Shown in pieces: positions 46,451-55,724 of a stretch of DNA of 64,000 bases (the first letter of the stretch is position 1; every line of letters starts with the position of its first letter). The DNA is from G020348385 sp964410125 (GTDB lineage: Bacteria; Acidobacteriota; Aminicenantia; Aminicenantales; Aminicenantaceae). The stretch is taken from contig CAYPGQ010000002.1 in the NCBI GenBank assembly GCA_964410125.1, positions 1 to 64,000 of the forward strand, read 5' to 3'. Made by a program: the position numbers and the translations under genes. A model generated the notes under the pieces. That model was given only the letters and a program-made list of their open reading frames with translations, was not told the DNA's origin and ran no database searches.

Positions 46451-46619
46451 TATTTTGACCTTTTCCAAATCCCTCACTATTTTCCATTATCTCCATCCAC
46501 TGACATCCTGAAATAACAATACCACATCCAAATCGACAAGTTCAACAACTTCAAGCCGCCCTCTTCTCGGCTGCCATCAGGAGTTCGTGTTGGGTAATCC
46601 GAGGCGGAGGTGGCAATCT
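46451..46619 (-). repeat. IS91-like 3'-end repeat, copy F
   Basis: It carries TCCAAATCCCTCACTATTTTC, ACTGACATCCTGAAATAA and, on the minus strand, RLPPPPRITQHELLMAAEKR. Its inner end begins at the base after the hydroxylase stop codon (46620-46622). The same gene-tail/repeat junction recurs at 30.2 kb. Confidence 0.78.
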
Positions 46620-49019
46620 TTAAGGTGTTTTGAGTTTCTTTTGGCTCTTTATGGCATCGAGCACTTTTTCCGGAGTGATAGGCAAATCGCGGATCCGGAC
46701 GCCGACAGCATTGTATATAGCATTCGCAATGGCTGGAGCTGTAGGAACCAAACCCGGTTCGGCCACGCCTTTGGCTCCGAAGGGGCCGAAGCTGTCATCG
46801 GTTTCGATGAACTCGAGGTCAATGGGGAAGTCCATCTCATGGGTTCTCGGAATCTTGTAGTCCCGAAAGTTCGGATTTTGGATCTTTCCCTTGTCTGATT
46901 TCAGTTCTTCATAGAGAGCATAGCCGATGCCTTGGGCCAATGCTCCGTAGATCTGTCCCTTGAGTCCCGGAGGATTGAGAACCTTTCCCACATCGTGGGC
47001 AGCGACCATCCGGAGAATTTTAACCTCCCCGGTTTCCGTGTCGACTTCCACTTCTGCCCCTTGGGTTCCGAAAGCATAAGTGGAAGAGATGTTTCCGAAT
47101 CCATTCTCGAAGTCAGGGAGTTCATTGGGCGGATCGTAAAAGGCTTCGGCGGTTAGCATCTGGCCCTGTTGGCGAAAATGGGCGGCCCGAAGCAGCCTTC
47201 CCACGTCCAAACGAAGCCATGGTTCCGGGGGAGAGTCTTTGATAGAGATATATCCCTCTTGCAGATCGAATCGGTTGTCTTTTGCAGCTTTTGCGATATC
47301 GAAATCCGGAGGCTTATATTTTGGATTTTTCTCCAGGTGTTTTTTGAGGGTTTTTTCCACTTCTGCCGGAAAAAGTTCTTCAGCCAACTCGAAGATCTTG
47401 AGACGCAGCTTATTTGCGGCAAGAATGGCGGCGTTGCCTGCCATAAAAGCCCCGCGGCTGGCATGTGTTCCCACATCCCACGGACACGTCCCTGTGTCTG
47501 TCGGATTGATGAACACTTTATCAGGCAAAACGCCTAACGCTTCGGCCACCGCCTGAATCAAAACGGCGTGCAATCCCTGTCCCATCTCCACTCCGCCGTA
47601 AAAAACATTCACATTGCCGAAGTCATCCAGTTTGAGGATCATGCCGCTGGCATCGGATTTGTATATGCGTCCGCCTCCTCCTACATGAATCAGAGAAGCC
47701 ATGCCGATGCCGCGGTTTTTCCCTTTTTTTGTTCCGCTTTTCCAGTCGAGCTTTTGTGCCACGGTTTCGAGACATTCTTTAAGACCGCATGTGCTGATCT
47801 TCAATCCCATCGGTGTGATATCCCCGGGTTCGTTACGGTTCAATATACGGAACTCGAACGGATCGATCCCCACTTCTTCGGCCAGTTCATCCATGTTGCT
47901 CTCCAGAGCCCACGTGAGCTCAGGATTGCCGTAACCTCTCATGGCCTGGCAATACGTGTTGTTCGTGTATACCAGCTTGGCATTGAAGGTGATATTGGGA
48001 ATGCGATAAAGGGATGTGGCCGGCATCATCATGACAGAGGGATAGGTGGCGCCCCACGATGTATATGCCCCGTTGTCCTGGAGCACATCGACCTGACGAA
48101 AGGTGAGTTTGCCGTTTCGATCACAGCCCTGGACGATACGCGTTTGAGAAGACTGCCGGGGGGAGAGGTTGGCGAATTCTTCTCTCCGGTCGTAAACGAT
48201 CTTTATTGGTTGTCCGGTCTGAAATGCCAGGAGGATCGCAATATATTCATACGCATGTGTATCCAGACCTGATCCGAAACCTCCTCCTAGGGCTGGCAGG
48301 ATAATTCGGGTATTCTTGCCTTTTAAACCCATGTCGGATAAGGCCCGGTTGAAATCTCGCTGAGCTAAAAATGGAATCTGGGTTTTGGCCCAAAGGGTGA
48401 GGTTGTTGTTCATGTCGAATTCAGCGATACACCCGGCCGTTCCCATGCAGCATTGCTGCACCAACGGGGTTGAGAACTCTCCTTCCACGACATGCTTTGC
48501 CGCCCGTTTCCCTGCTTCCAAATCACCTGATCCGTGGTGATACTTAAGAGGAAGAATGTTGTGACTCCTGGGCCGGCCTCGAGGATCGGTTTCGTGAACG
48601 AGTGGAGCACTCTCTTTCATGGCTTCGTGAGGAGAAAAGACTCCTGGCAGAGGTTCATACTCCACCTGGATCAGATCGATGGCTTCTGCGGCGATATCCG
48701 GATCGATAGCTGCCACTGCGGCCACCTCGTCTCTGTATTGACGTACTTTGTCCTTTTTCAAGGCCGTGTTATCCCGGAGAAAGCCGAACCGGATTTCCGG
48801 AGTATTGACTGCCGTGATCACGGCTTTTACACCGGGAAGATTTTCAGCCTTGGATGTGTCGATGTTTTTGATCTGTGCATGGGGGTAGTCACTGAACTTG
48901 ATCTTTCCGTAAAGCATACCCGGACGCTGGAGATCGTGGATGTAGTGGGCTTTTCCGGCCGCTTTATCTGGACCATCCGGTCGAGACGTCGCTTTTCCAA
49001 CGTGATAAAAATCCCTCAT
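46620..49019 (-). CDS. Molybdopterin-binding large subunit, xanthine dehydrogenase family (operon 2)
   Basis: 799 aa. GKAHYIHDLQRPGMLYGKI, PALGGGFGSGLDTHAYEY, QAMRGYGNPELTWALE, GGVEMGQGLHAVLIQAVAEA and FGAKGVAEPGLVPTAPAIANAI give the complete Mo-cofactor frame and C-terminal catalytic Glu. It differs clearly from the operon 1 enzyme, so a different substrate is expected. Start overlaps the Fe-S gene by 4 nt. Confidence 0.93.
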   Translation of the reverse strand: MRDFYHVGKATSRPDGPDKAAGKAHYIHDLQRPGMLYGKIKFSDYPHAQIKNIDTSKAENLPGVKAVITAVNTPEIRFGFLRDNTALKKDKVRQYRDEVAAVAAIDPDIAAEAIDLIQVEYEPLPGVFSPHEAMKESAPLVHETDPRGRPRSHNILPLKYHHGSGDLEAGKRAAKHVVEGEFSTPLVQQCCMGTAGCIAEFDMNNNLTLWAKTQIPFLAQRDFNRALSDMGLKGKNTRIILPALGGGFGSGLDTHAYEYIAILLAFQTGQPIKIVYDRREEFANLSPRQSSQTRIVQGCDRNGKLTFRQVDVLQDNGAYTSWGATYPSVMMMPATSLYRIPNITFNAKLVYTNNTYCQAMRGYGNPELTWALESNMDELAEEVGIDPFEFRILNRNEPGDITPMGLKISTCGLKECLETVAQKLDWKSGTKKGKNRGIGMASLIHVGGGGRIYKSDASGMILKLDDFGNVNVFYGGVEMGQGLHAVLIQAVAEALGVLPDKVFINPTDTGTCPWDVGTHASRGAFMAGNAAILAANKLRLKIFELAEELFPAEVEKTLKKHLEKNPKYKPPDFDIAKAAKDNRFDLQEGYISIKDSPPEPWLRLDVGRLLRAAHFRQQGQMLTAEAFYDPPNELPDFENGFGNISSTYAFGTQGAEVEVDTETGEVKILRMVAAHDVGKVLNPPGLKGQIYGALAQGIGYALYEELKSDKGKIQNPNFRDYKIPRTHEMDFPIDLEFIETDDSFGPFGAKGVAEPGLVPTAPAIANAIYNAVGVRIRDLPITPEKVLDAIKSQKKLKTP

Positions 49020-49495
49020 GGTTTATCCTTCAAACGCACCGCTGCTTTTTTCACGGCTTCGATGATCTGTACATATCCCGTGCAACGGCAGAGGTTGCCG
49101 GAAAGAGCTTCTCTAATTTTTGCTTCGGAAGGATCGGGATGGATATCGAGCAAGGCCTTGGTGGAGAGGACCATGCCGGGGGTGCAAAATCCGCATTGAA
49201 TAGCCCCGCTGTCGACAAAAGCTTGCTGGATGTGGGACAATTTGTTTTTCTTTCCTGTGATGCCCTCTATGGTTGTGACATTTTTATCTGAGGCTTCGAA
49301 TGCGGGAAAGAGACAGGAGTTAACGGCCAATCCGTCGACCAAAACCGTACAGGCTCCGCACTCTCCTTCTCCGCATCCCTCCTTGGTTCCGGTCATTCGC
49401 AAGGAGTTACGCAAGACATCGAGGAGGGACTGGTGGCTGTCAACGGTCACATCGATTTGTGAACCGTTCAGTGTGAACGAGATTTTCTTTTTCAT
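49016..49495 (-). CDS. 2Fe-2S small subunit of molybdenum hydroxylase 2
   Basis: 159 aa. GCGEGECGACTVLVDG carries the plant-type cluster cysteines. GAIQCGFCTPGMVLS and GNLCRCTGYVQI carry the second cluster. Two nt after the FAD-subunit stop. Confidence 0.94.
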   Translation of the reverse strand: MKKKISFTLNGSQIDVTVDSHQSLLDVLRNSLRMTGTKEGCGEGECGACTVLVDGLAVNSCLFPAFEASDKNVTTIEGITGKKNKLSHIQQAFVDSGAIQCGFCTPGMVLSTKALLDIHPDPSEAKIREALSGNLCRCTGYVQIIEAVKKAAVRLKDKP

Positions 49496-49497
49496 AT

Positions 49498-50370
49498 TCA
49501 GTACCTGTCCCCGAACTCCTCGAACTTATTGTCCAGCAGCTTTTCGAGCGCCCGTTTCACCAGCACTCCCACTAAATGACGCCTGTAATCTGCGGTGGAG
49601 CGGACATCGGTGATAGGGGAGACGCATTTGGCTGCCAGTTGCTGGGCCTCGGTCAAAAGTTCTCGGGAAAGGCTAGCTCCTTCTAAGATGGCTTCAACCT
49701 TTGAAAGACGCATTGGTACCGGCGCTACAGATCCCGCAGAGATACGGGCTTTAAGACACCGATTGCCTTCTGTCCGGATGAGGGCGGCCACACTTGCCAC
49801 CGCCAGATCCATTCTCGTCCGACCCTTCTTTAGGAAAACGCCATGCGTGTTTGGTTCAGGCGGATTTAAAAGAATGTCAGTCATGATTTCATCTGGAGAA
49901 AGACCTGTCTCACCGGGTCCCAGAAAGAATTTTTCAATCGGGAGATCCCGCCCTTTTTGACCGCTTTGAAGCCTGACTTTTGCCTTGAGCACAAGAAGTG
50001 GTGGAGCCATATCAGCGGCTGGAGAACCGTTGCAGAGATTTCCTCCTATTGTGGCCACGTTTCGGATTTGGATGTTCCCTAATTCTTTTGCAGATTGGAT
50101 AAGCACAGGATATTTTTCATGAAGCAACGAGTTTTTTAAAAGGTCGCTGATAGAGGTCATCGCTCCTATGTGGATTACCTTGCCGTTTTTGATCCCAGAA
50201 AGGTTGGGGATGGATCGAAGAGAGATGAGAGCGCGCGGACGGAGTTCTCTTTTTTTTATATGGACCATCAAGTCTGTCCCCCCGGATATATAGAGGGATT
50301 CGGGGATGGTTTTTTTCAGCCGAAAAGCCTCATCCAGAGATTCTGGCTGATAATAACCGTAACGGCTCAT
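49498..50370 (-). CDS. FAD-binding medium subunit of molybdenum hydroxylase 2
   Basis: 290 aa. YISGGTDLMVHIKKRELRP and ATIGGNLCNGSPAADMAPPL are the FAD contacts of CoxM/HcrB-like subunits. It overlaps the CoA-transferase gene by 4 nt. Confidence 0.92.
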   Translation of the reverse strand: MSRYGYYQPESLDEAFRLKKTIPESLYISGGTDLMVHIKKRELRPRALISLRSIPNLSGIKNGKVIHIGAMTSISDLLKNSLLHEKYPVLIQSAKELGNIQIRNVATIGGNLCNGSPAADMAPPLLVLKAKVRLQSGQKGRDLPIEKFFLGPGETGLSPDEIMTDILLNPPEPNTHGVFLKKGRTRMDLAVASVAALIRTEGNRCLKARISAGSVAPVPMRLSKVEAILEGASLSRELLTEAQQLAAKCVSPITDVRSTADYRRHLVGVLVKRALEKLLDNKFEEFGDRY

Positions 50371-51569
50371 GCCACAACTCCACGGTCTCTGAGTTTTGCA
50401 ATTTCAGCCGCGGAAAGGCCTGCTTCTCCGAGGATGGCGTCTGTGTGCTCCCCATATGCTGGTGCAAAGGGCAGGGTTTTCTGGATCTGTTCCAAATGTT
50501 CTGTGGGCACAGCAGGAGGCGGCAAACGTACGGATTTCCCATCTGGTGTTGTCGTCCTGAGAGCAGAAGCTTTGAAAAATGGCAGGTTCGGCACTTCTTC
50601 TATCGGTGTTATCGGAGAATGGGGGATGGCGGCTTCGGATAGGACTCCAGAAACTTTTGCCGAGGAATGTTTCTGTGTGATAGCCTTGATGGCCTGGTGA
50701 AGTTCTGTTTTGTTTTTCCGGCGCCCCTCGTTTGTTGTATACCGATCCTGGTCCAGGGAGGCGAACAGGGGTTTTTTGACGATCCGGCCCCATTGGGCAT
50801 CGCTGCCGATAGCCATGTAGATGAAGCCATCCTGTGTGCGGTAGGCATTTACCGGGATAAACTGGCGGTGCTCATTGCCCGAGCGTTTCAATTCGGATGG
50901 CGGAGACCCCATATCGAGCATCGGAACAAAAGTGTGAAGCCAGGAGAGAGCAGCCTGAGCCATCGAAATATCGATTATTTTGCCCTTGCCTGTTTCGTTT
51001 CGCTCCATTAGAGCCAGGAGGATCTGAGCAAACGCCTCATCGCCCGCTTTGAGGTCGACAAGAGGCGGCCCACACTGTAAAGGAGGACCATCGGGATGGC
51101 CTGTGAGGTCCATGTATCCACATAATGCCTGTATGACGGGATCATAGCCGGGGACATCAGGATAGGCCAATCCCATGGCCGATATGCAGCACCAAATGAG
51201 GGCTTTCTTTTTTTGGCAAAGCGTTTCATGATCGATTCCCAATTTTTTATGCCGGCCCGGCATGGTATTAGTACAAAAGACATCGACTTTGAGCTCTTCG
51301 ATGAGGCGCTTCAACAGGGCCTGTCCTTCCTGTTTTTTGAGGTCGATGGAAATGGATTCCTTGCCGGCATTGGGCGCCACGAAATAGCTATGCCGGTCCT
51401 CTCCTGCCACCTGACGGCCGATATACCGGTTGGGATCGCCTTTGGACTTCCGGCCAGGTACCGGAGTGGGCTCCAGTTTGATAACGCGCCAGCCCAAGTG
51501 AACGAAGCGCAGTGTTGCGTACGTCAGGGTCAGGGCCTGCTCTACGCTGAGCACAACTTGAGGCTTCAA
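50367..51569 (-). CDS. Type III CoA-transferase (CaiB/BaiF family)
   Basis: 400 aa. YATLRFVHLGWRVIKLEPTP, KESISIDLKKQEGQALLKRL, PPLVDLKAGDEAFAQILLAL (the Asp aligns with the family's catalytic Asp) and GKGKIIDISMAQAALSWL. Family members move CoA between organic acids. Heading a molybdenum hydroxylase operon, it may activate the acid that the hydroxylase then attacks, as with hydroxybenzoyl-CoA-type pathways. The start is TTG 51569 with no ribosome site and a promoter only 10 nt upstream. An N-terminal stop short of the usual GxxV motif means the protein is near-full length. Confidence 0.86.
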   Translation of the reverse strand: MKPQVVLSVEQALTLTYATLRFVHLGWRVIKLEPTPVPGRKSKGDPNRYIGRQVAGEDRHSYFVAPNAGKESISIDLKKQEGQALLKRLIEELKVDVFCTNTMPGRHKKLGIDHETLCQKKKALIWCCISAMGLAYPDVPGYDPVIQALCGYMDLTGHPDGPPLQCGPPLVDLKAGDEAFAQILLALMERNETGKGKIIDISMAQAALSWLHTFVPMLDMGSPPSELKRSGNEHRQFIPVNAYRTQDGFIYMAIGSDAQWGRIVKKPLFASLDQDRYTTNEGRRKNKTELHQAIKAITQKHSSAKVSGVLSEAAIPHSPITPIEEVPNLPFFKASALRTTTPDGKSVRLPPPAVPTEHLEQIQKTLPFAPAYGEHTDAILGEAGLSAAEIAKLRDRGVVA

Positions 51570-51578
51570 GATGCCAAA

Positions 51579-51607
51579 TTTATAACTTATGGAAAAATTG
51601 ATGTCAA
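51579..51607 (-). promoter_or_regulatory. Promoter of hydroxylase operon 2
   Basis: Minus strand TTGACA (51602-51607), 17 nt, TATAAA (51579-51584). The expected start is about A51572, 3 nt before TTG 51569, so the mRNA would be practically leaderless. Confidence 0.7.
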
Positions 51608-51621
51608 GCTTGGTTCTTTTC

Positions 51622-51670
51622 TTGCAAATTGGAAATTTTTAATATAATCTTTCTTGCGCACGATGATCGT
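51622..51670 (+). promoter_or_regulatory. Weak promoter and palindrome upstream of the 51717 gene
   Basis: TTGCAA (51622-51627), 15 nt (short), TATAAT (51643-51648). Perfect 11-bp palindrome ACGATGATCGT at 51660-51670 near the expected start. Divergent with operon 2. Confidence 0.4.
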
Positions 51671-51716
51671 TCGAATCGGTAAATTAGCATACTTAGATAT
51701 TTGGAAGGAGGATTGA

Positions 51717-53744
51717 ATGCTACCAGGAGTAAAAAAGTATCCGCATATCTTCAGCCCTATCCAGATCGGGAAATTGTGGGCAAAAAACCGGATAAAATAC
51801 GCATCCACGGAAACCAATTACAACTACAGCGATGGGTTTGTCTCCGATAAGGAACTTGCCTACATAGAAGCGCATGCGCGTGGGGGATCGGGAATCGTGA
51901 CGACCCAAGGGGCCTACACAGACCCAAGAGGAGAGGGCCAGGGGTATGTGGGCATGATGGGGATTTGGGACGACAAGTTTATCCCCGGATTGAAAAAGAT
52001 GGCCGATGTTATCCACACAGGAGATGCCCTGGCCTGTCTTCAATTAATGCACTGCGGCCGTGTCGGCGGCATCAATCTTCCCTATACGGTCGGCCCTTCG
52101 GCCATACCCCAAAGACTGCGCCGCTTTCGGCCTCAAAGAAAAATGAGTATTCCTGAAGTAGAGGAATGTATCCAGGAGCATATCGATGGCGCCAGAAGGG
52201 CGGTGGAAGCCGGCTATGACATAATCGAGGTCTCGGGCATCGTGGGCTACCTCATCTCGAATTTCATCTCCAATTACATAAACTGGCGAAGCGACGAGTA
52301 CGGCGGGGATATTCAGGGGCGATCCACATTCATGAGAAAGATCATCGAAGGAATACGGATGGAAATCGGATCGGATATCCCTATTGGCATACGCTTGTGC
52401 GCTTGGGAAATGCTGGATGACCGGGAAGGGAACACCGAAAAAGAGAGCATGGAATCGATTAAAATAGCCGAGGCGGCCGGTTGTGACTACATCAGTGTGA
52501 CGGTAGGATGGCAAGAATCCTTGGGTTCTGTCATCTCCAGGGATATTCCTATGGGGAAGTGGCTGTATGTGGCAGAAAGGACAAAAAAGGAGGTCAACAT
52601 CCCCATCAGCATGGCCTACAGGCTTTTTGTCCCAGATATCCCTGAAAAGGCCATTGCCGAGGGAAAACTCGACATTTGGGAGATGTGTCGGCCGATGATT
52701 GCAGACCCGGATCTTCCGAATAAGATTATGTGGGACAAACAGGAAGATATCATTCCCTGTGTTGCCTGCCAGGTCTGTTTGGCGCGGCTTTTCCGCGATG
52801 CTCCGGTGAACTGCACGGTCCGGCCTTCTTGCGGTCATGAAGGGGAGCGGGAATGGGGTTACTACGGATTCCCGAAGGCAGAGGTGAAAAGAAGAATTTT
52901 GGTCGCAGGCGCTGGCATTGCAGGGCTTCAGTGTGCCAGCATCGCCGCAGAAAAGGGGCACGACGTGACTGTTTATGAAAAGACAAATCATATCGGTGGC
53001 CAGTGGTATTATGCATCGAGGAATCCCTGGGGAGAAGGTTCAGACAGATACTGGGACGATGAGGAATTCATGAGATGGGTGAACCACATGAAAGCCCAAT
53101 GCAACAAGTCCGGGGTGAAGTTTATTCTTGATACCTCAGTGACCAAGGCACTTCTCGAACAGGAGAAGCCGGATTCCCTGGTCATCGCGACCGGTGCGGT
53201 GCCCGAGGTTCCAGACATTCCTGGGGCAGACCAATCGCATGTGAAAAGCATGTTCGATGTGTTCACAGGGAAAGCGGAGCTGGGAAACAACGTGGTTATC
53301 CTTGGAGGATCCGGTGCTGCAATCTCGCTTACGCTTTTTGTGATCGATACACTCGAGAGAAAAGGCCTGAAAGATTATAACCTGGTCATGATCGATCCTG
53401 CCCCACGTTTCGGGCTGGATGTGAACCCGTCTTATATCTGGAGGTATCGACTCAGGCTCAAAAAGGCAAACGTCCAGCAGTTGACTTATGGAAAGGTCAA
53501 AGAGATCAAGGGGAACAGTGTGATTGCGGACTGGAAGATCGTGAATAGGAAGACAAAAGAAAAACAGGAATTCAACGACCAGTCCATTCCAGCCGATACG
53601 GTAATACTGGCGCAGCCCGTTCCCAATGAAGATTTGGGATATGGCTCTTTCAAGGGCGATACGGCCATGATCGGTGATTGTGTTTGGGTGAGACGGGGCT
53701 TTGATGCGATACAGGACGGCTTCCGACTTGCCATGAGATTCTAA
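51717..53744 (+). CDS. Old-Yellow-Enzyme family oxidoreductase with Fe-S and FAD domains (2,4-dienoyl-CoA reductase-like)
   Basis: 675 aa. Residues 1-345 are an FMN TIM barrel (HIFSPIQIGKLWAKNRIKYA, LQLMHCGRVGG, ISNYINWRSDEYGGDIQGR). The Fe-S cysteines lie in CVACQVCLARLFRDAPVNC. From about 395 an FAD/NAD module follows (RILVAGAGIAGLQCASIAAE, VVILGGSGAAISLT). Domain order is that of FadH, trimethylamine dehydrogenase and BaiCD-like enzymes, reducing enoyl bonds. AAGGAGG precedes ATG 51717. Next gene, a ferredoxin, is 11 nt away, suggesting an electron partner. Confidence 0.9.
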   Translation: MLPGVKKYPHIFSPIQIGKLWAKNRIKYASTETNYNYSDGFVSDKELAYIEAHARGGSGIVTTQGAYTDPRGEGQGYVGMMGIWDDKFIPGLKKMADVIHTGDALACLQLMHCGRVGGINLPYTVGPSAIPQRLRRFRPQRKMSIPEVEECIQEHIDGARRAVEAGYDIIEVSGIVGYLISNFISNYINWRSDEYGGDIQGRSTFMRKIIEGIRMEIGSDIPIGIRLCAWEMLDDREGNTEKESMESIKIAEAAGCDYISVTVGWQESLGSVISRDIPMGKWLYVAERTKKEVNIPISMAYRLFVPDIPEKAIAEGKLDIWEMCRPMIADPDLPNKIMWDKQEDIIPCVACQVCLARLFRDAPVNCTVRPSCGHEGEREWGYYGFPKAEVKRRILVAGAGIAGLQCASIAAEKGHDVTVYEKTNHIGGQWYYASRNPWGEGSDRYWDDEEFMRWVNHMKAQCNKSGVKFILDTSVTKALLEQEKPDSLVIATGAVPEVPDIPGADQSHVKSMFDVFTGKAELGNNVVILGGSGAAISLTLFVIDTLERKGLKDYNLVMIDPAPRFGLDVNPSYIWRYRLRLKKANVQQLTYGKVKEIKGNSVIADWKIVNRKTKEKQEFNDQSIPADTVILAQPVPNEDLGYGSFKGDTAMIGDCVWVRRGFDAIQDGFRLAMRF

Positions 53745-53755
53745 AGGAGATACAT

Positions 53756-54073
53756 ATGATTTTGCCGAAAATATCCAGTGCGCGGCCTAATATTCCGGGC
53801 ACAAAAATGAGCGTTTACCCCCATTCCGGATCAAGCCATCTGGGATTATATCCCTGGATCGATGCCTACCGGTGTAACGGTTGCGGAGCCTGTACCCGCG
53901 CTTGCCCTCCGGGTATAATAGGCCTGCACAAAGGAAAGGCCGTGATCGTGCTGGACCTTTGTCAGCAGTGCGGGGAGTGTTTCGAGGCGTGTCCAGTCGA
54001 GGGTGCTATTTTGTACAAGCTCCCCCCCGGTTCTCCCGAAACAGGGAATACACCGTATTTTTCCAAGATTTAA
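53756..54073 (+). CDS. Two-cluster 4Fe-4S ferredoxin
   Basis: 105 aa. CNGCGACTRACP (C40, C43, C46, C50) and CQQCGECFEACP (C69, C72, C75, C79) form two 4Fe-4S sites. AAAGGAG precedes the ATG. Likely partner of the upstream reductase. Confidence 0.92.
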   Translation: MILPKISSARPNIPGTKMSVYPHSGSSHLGLYPWIDAYRCNGCGACTRACPPGIIGLHKGKAVIVLDLCQQCGECFEACPVEGAILYKLPPGSPETGNTPYFSKI

Positions 54074-54126
54074 AAATAAGGATCTTTTTATAGGGAGTTT
54101 TTCAATTTAGTAAAGGAGGAGATAAG

Positions 54127-54549
54127 GTGCCTGAAAAATTAAAAACGAATTATGTGGATCATATTTGTATCGCTGTCAACGATGTAAAAAAAGCAGAAAA
54201 GGACTATGTCGATGCATTCGGATGGGATGTGGCCTACCGGTATGTTGACGAGCCTGAGAAAATACGGGTGACCGGCTTCATGGTGGGGTCCACCGCCATT
54301 GAAATAATGGAAGACCTCGACGGAACGGGCGAGGTGGCAAAATTTATTAGAAGAGCCGGTGAAGGTGTTATGCTCATAAGTTATAATGTGGACAATTGCG
54401 AGGAATCCCTCGAAGTCCTGAAGAAAAACAAAGTGAGGCTGATCGATCAGAAGCCCAGGTTTTTTGCCGAATACAACAGAAATTTTGCTTTTATCCATCC
54501 GGCAGCCACGCATGGGATACTCACGGAAATAATCGACGGCAAATACTAA
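54127..54549 (+). CDS. Divergent VOC-family, methylmalonyl-CoA epimerase-like protein
   Basis: 140 aa, GTG start with AAAGGAGGAG upstream. VDHICIAVNDVKKAEKDYV keeps the first His, and HGILTEIIDGKY the last Glu. The epimerase GxxHH motif reads GEGVMLISYNV, with both His replaced by Met and Leu, so the metal set known from methylmalonyl-CoA epimerases is incomplete. Possible roles: another glyoxalase-fold activity or an inactive partner. Originally followed closely by the mutase genes, now split off by the inserted element. Confidence 0.82.
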   Translation: MPEKLKTNYVDHICIAVNDVKKAEKDYVDAFGWDVAYRYVDEPEKIRVTGFMVGSTAIEIMEDLDGTGEVAKFIRRAGEGVMLISYNVDNCEESLEVLKKNKVRLIDQKPRFFAEYNRNFAFIHPAATHGILTEIIDGKY

Positions 54550-54589
54550 CCTGACTATTCATAAAAAAATGCCAACATTATTATGTATT

Positions 54590-54617
54590 GAGGGGTCGCG
54601 TCTCAACATTTGACATT
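54590..54617. repeat. Left 28-bp inverted repeat
   Basis: Perfect inverted partner of 55725-55752. It contains the last codons of the transposase gene (stop near 54603). It also has an outward TTGAGA directed to the minus strand. Confidence 0.9.
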
Positions 54618-55586
54618 CCCCATTTTATAATTCTGGACTTCTTTGTTAAATTTTATCACCATCGATCCTACATTGCCCTTCTTTTCCAATCCCGCAGTAA
54701 ATCGTTTGACCATCTGAGATACGGCGGAGTAATCCATCTCCATCATTTCACCAATCTCTCGCAGGCTCAGATCAGTATATTTTTTTAATCCATATAAATA
54801 TATCTTTCTGTAAATGTTCCCTCTTTTCTTAATGAACAAGTCTTTTTCTTTAATCTGAAAGGCTTTTACGATCAAATTTTTAATACTCTCGCTATCCAGC
54901 CTGGTTAAGTGCTTCAAATCAGGTTTTTCTCGTATGTCGTTTTTTTTAGCTTTTGGATAAAGTTTATTAACTGTTTGATCCCGAAATTCCTCGCTCCCCA
55001 ATATTCCACATTTGCCACTGATATTTTCTTTTCGGATTTCATTCCCCTTAATCATGAATCTGTGGACGAATGTTTTGTATGCTTTTCTATCATAAAAAAA
55101 CATTTTTAGAATTTCACTTGAGAAAATCCAGGGAATTGATTTTTCAATTCCTAAATAATCATTAAAGCTGCTCCACATGTATTTTTCTGGTGTATTCACT
55201 ATCTCTGCTCGAACTGGATTTAAGTGAATGTATGCGCTTAACGTTAAGAAATATGCCTCTTTCTCCACCAAAATTGACTTATATCTCCCTTGAAACACCG
55301 CCCCAATTATTTGATGTTTTGATTTAACCCAATTTGAATAACTGGTATTTATATAATGCATGGCTTTTGATAGATTCCCTTCTGGGGTTTCTTTCAAGAG
55401 GTGATAATGGTTATCCATCAATACGTAACCATGTATCTTCAAGTTGAATTTATCGACTGCTTCTCCTAGTTTCTCCAAGAATTTAAACTTATCAGCATCA
55501 TTAAAAAAAATTTTATCTCTTTTTGCCCCTCTTGAGATAATATGATAGAAAGCCCCTTTATATTCGATCCTTAATTGTCTTGCCAC
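54603..55586 (-). CDS. REP-associated tyrosine (Y1/HUH) transposase
   Basis: 327 aa. RQLRIEYKGAFYHIISRG start, HUH pair H60/H62 in MDNHYHLLKE, FQGRYKSILVEKE, and catalytic Tyr119 in SAYIHLNPVRAEIV. The C-terminal third (YGLKKYTDLSLREIGEMMEMDYSAVSQMVKRF) is a DnaA-like helix-turn-helix, as in long REP-associated transposases. Its reading frame is intact, so the element may still be mobile. It ends inside the left inverted repeat. AT-rich relative to its neighbours. Confidence 0.92.
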   Translation of the reverse strand: MARQLRIEYKGAFYHIISRGAKRDKIFFNDADKFKFLEKLGEAVDKFNLKIHGYVLMDNHYHLLKETPEGNLSKAMHYINTSYSNWVKSKHQIIGAVFQGRYKSILVEKEAYFLTLSAYIHLNPVRAEIVNTPEKYMWSSFNDYLGIEKSIPWIFSSEILKMFFYDRKAYKTFVHRFMIKGNEIRKENISGKCGILGSEEFRDQTVNKLYPKAKKNDIREKPDLKHLTRLDSESIKNLIVKAFQIKEKDLFIKKRGNIYRKIYLYGLKKYTDLSLREIGEMMEMDYSAVSQMVKRFTAGLEKKGNVGSMVIKFNKEVQNYKMGNVKC

Positions 55587-55724
55587 GGGTAAAGATTCTC
55601 TGGAATGAAGGACGAATCGTTTAAATGATATTTCTCATTTTATGATGCAAAACAAGATGATGGGATATAAAACAAATGATGACTAATACTAAAATAGATA
55701 AACTTTTTAAAAAACTATGGAAGA

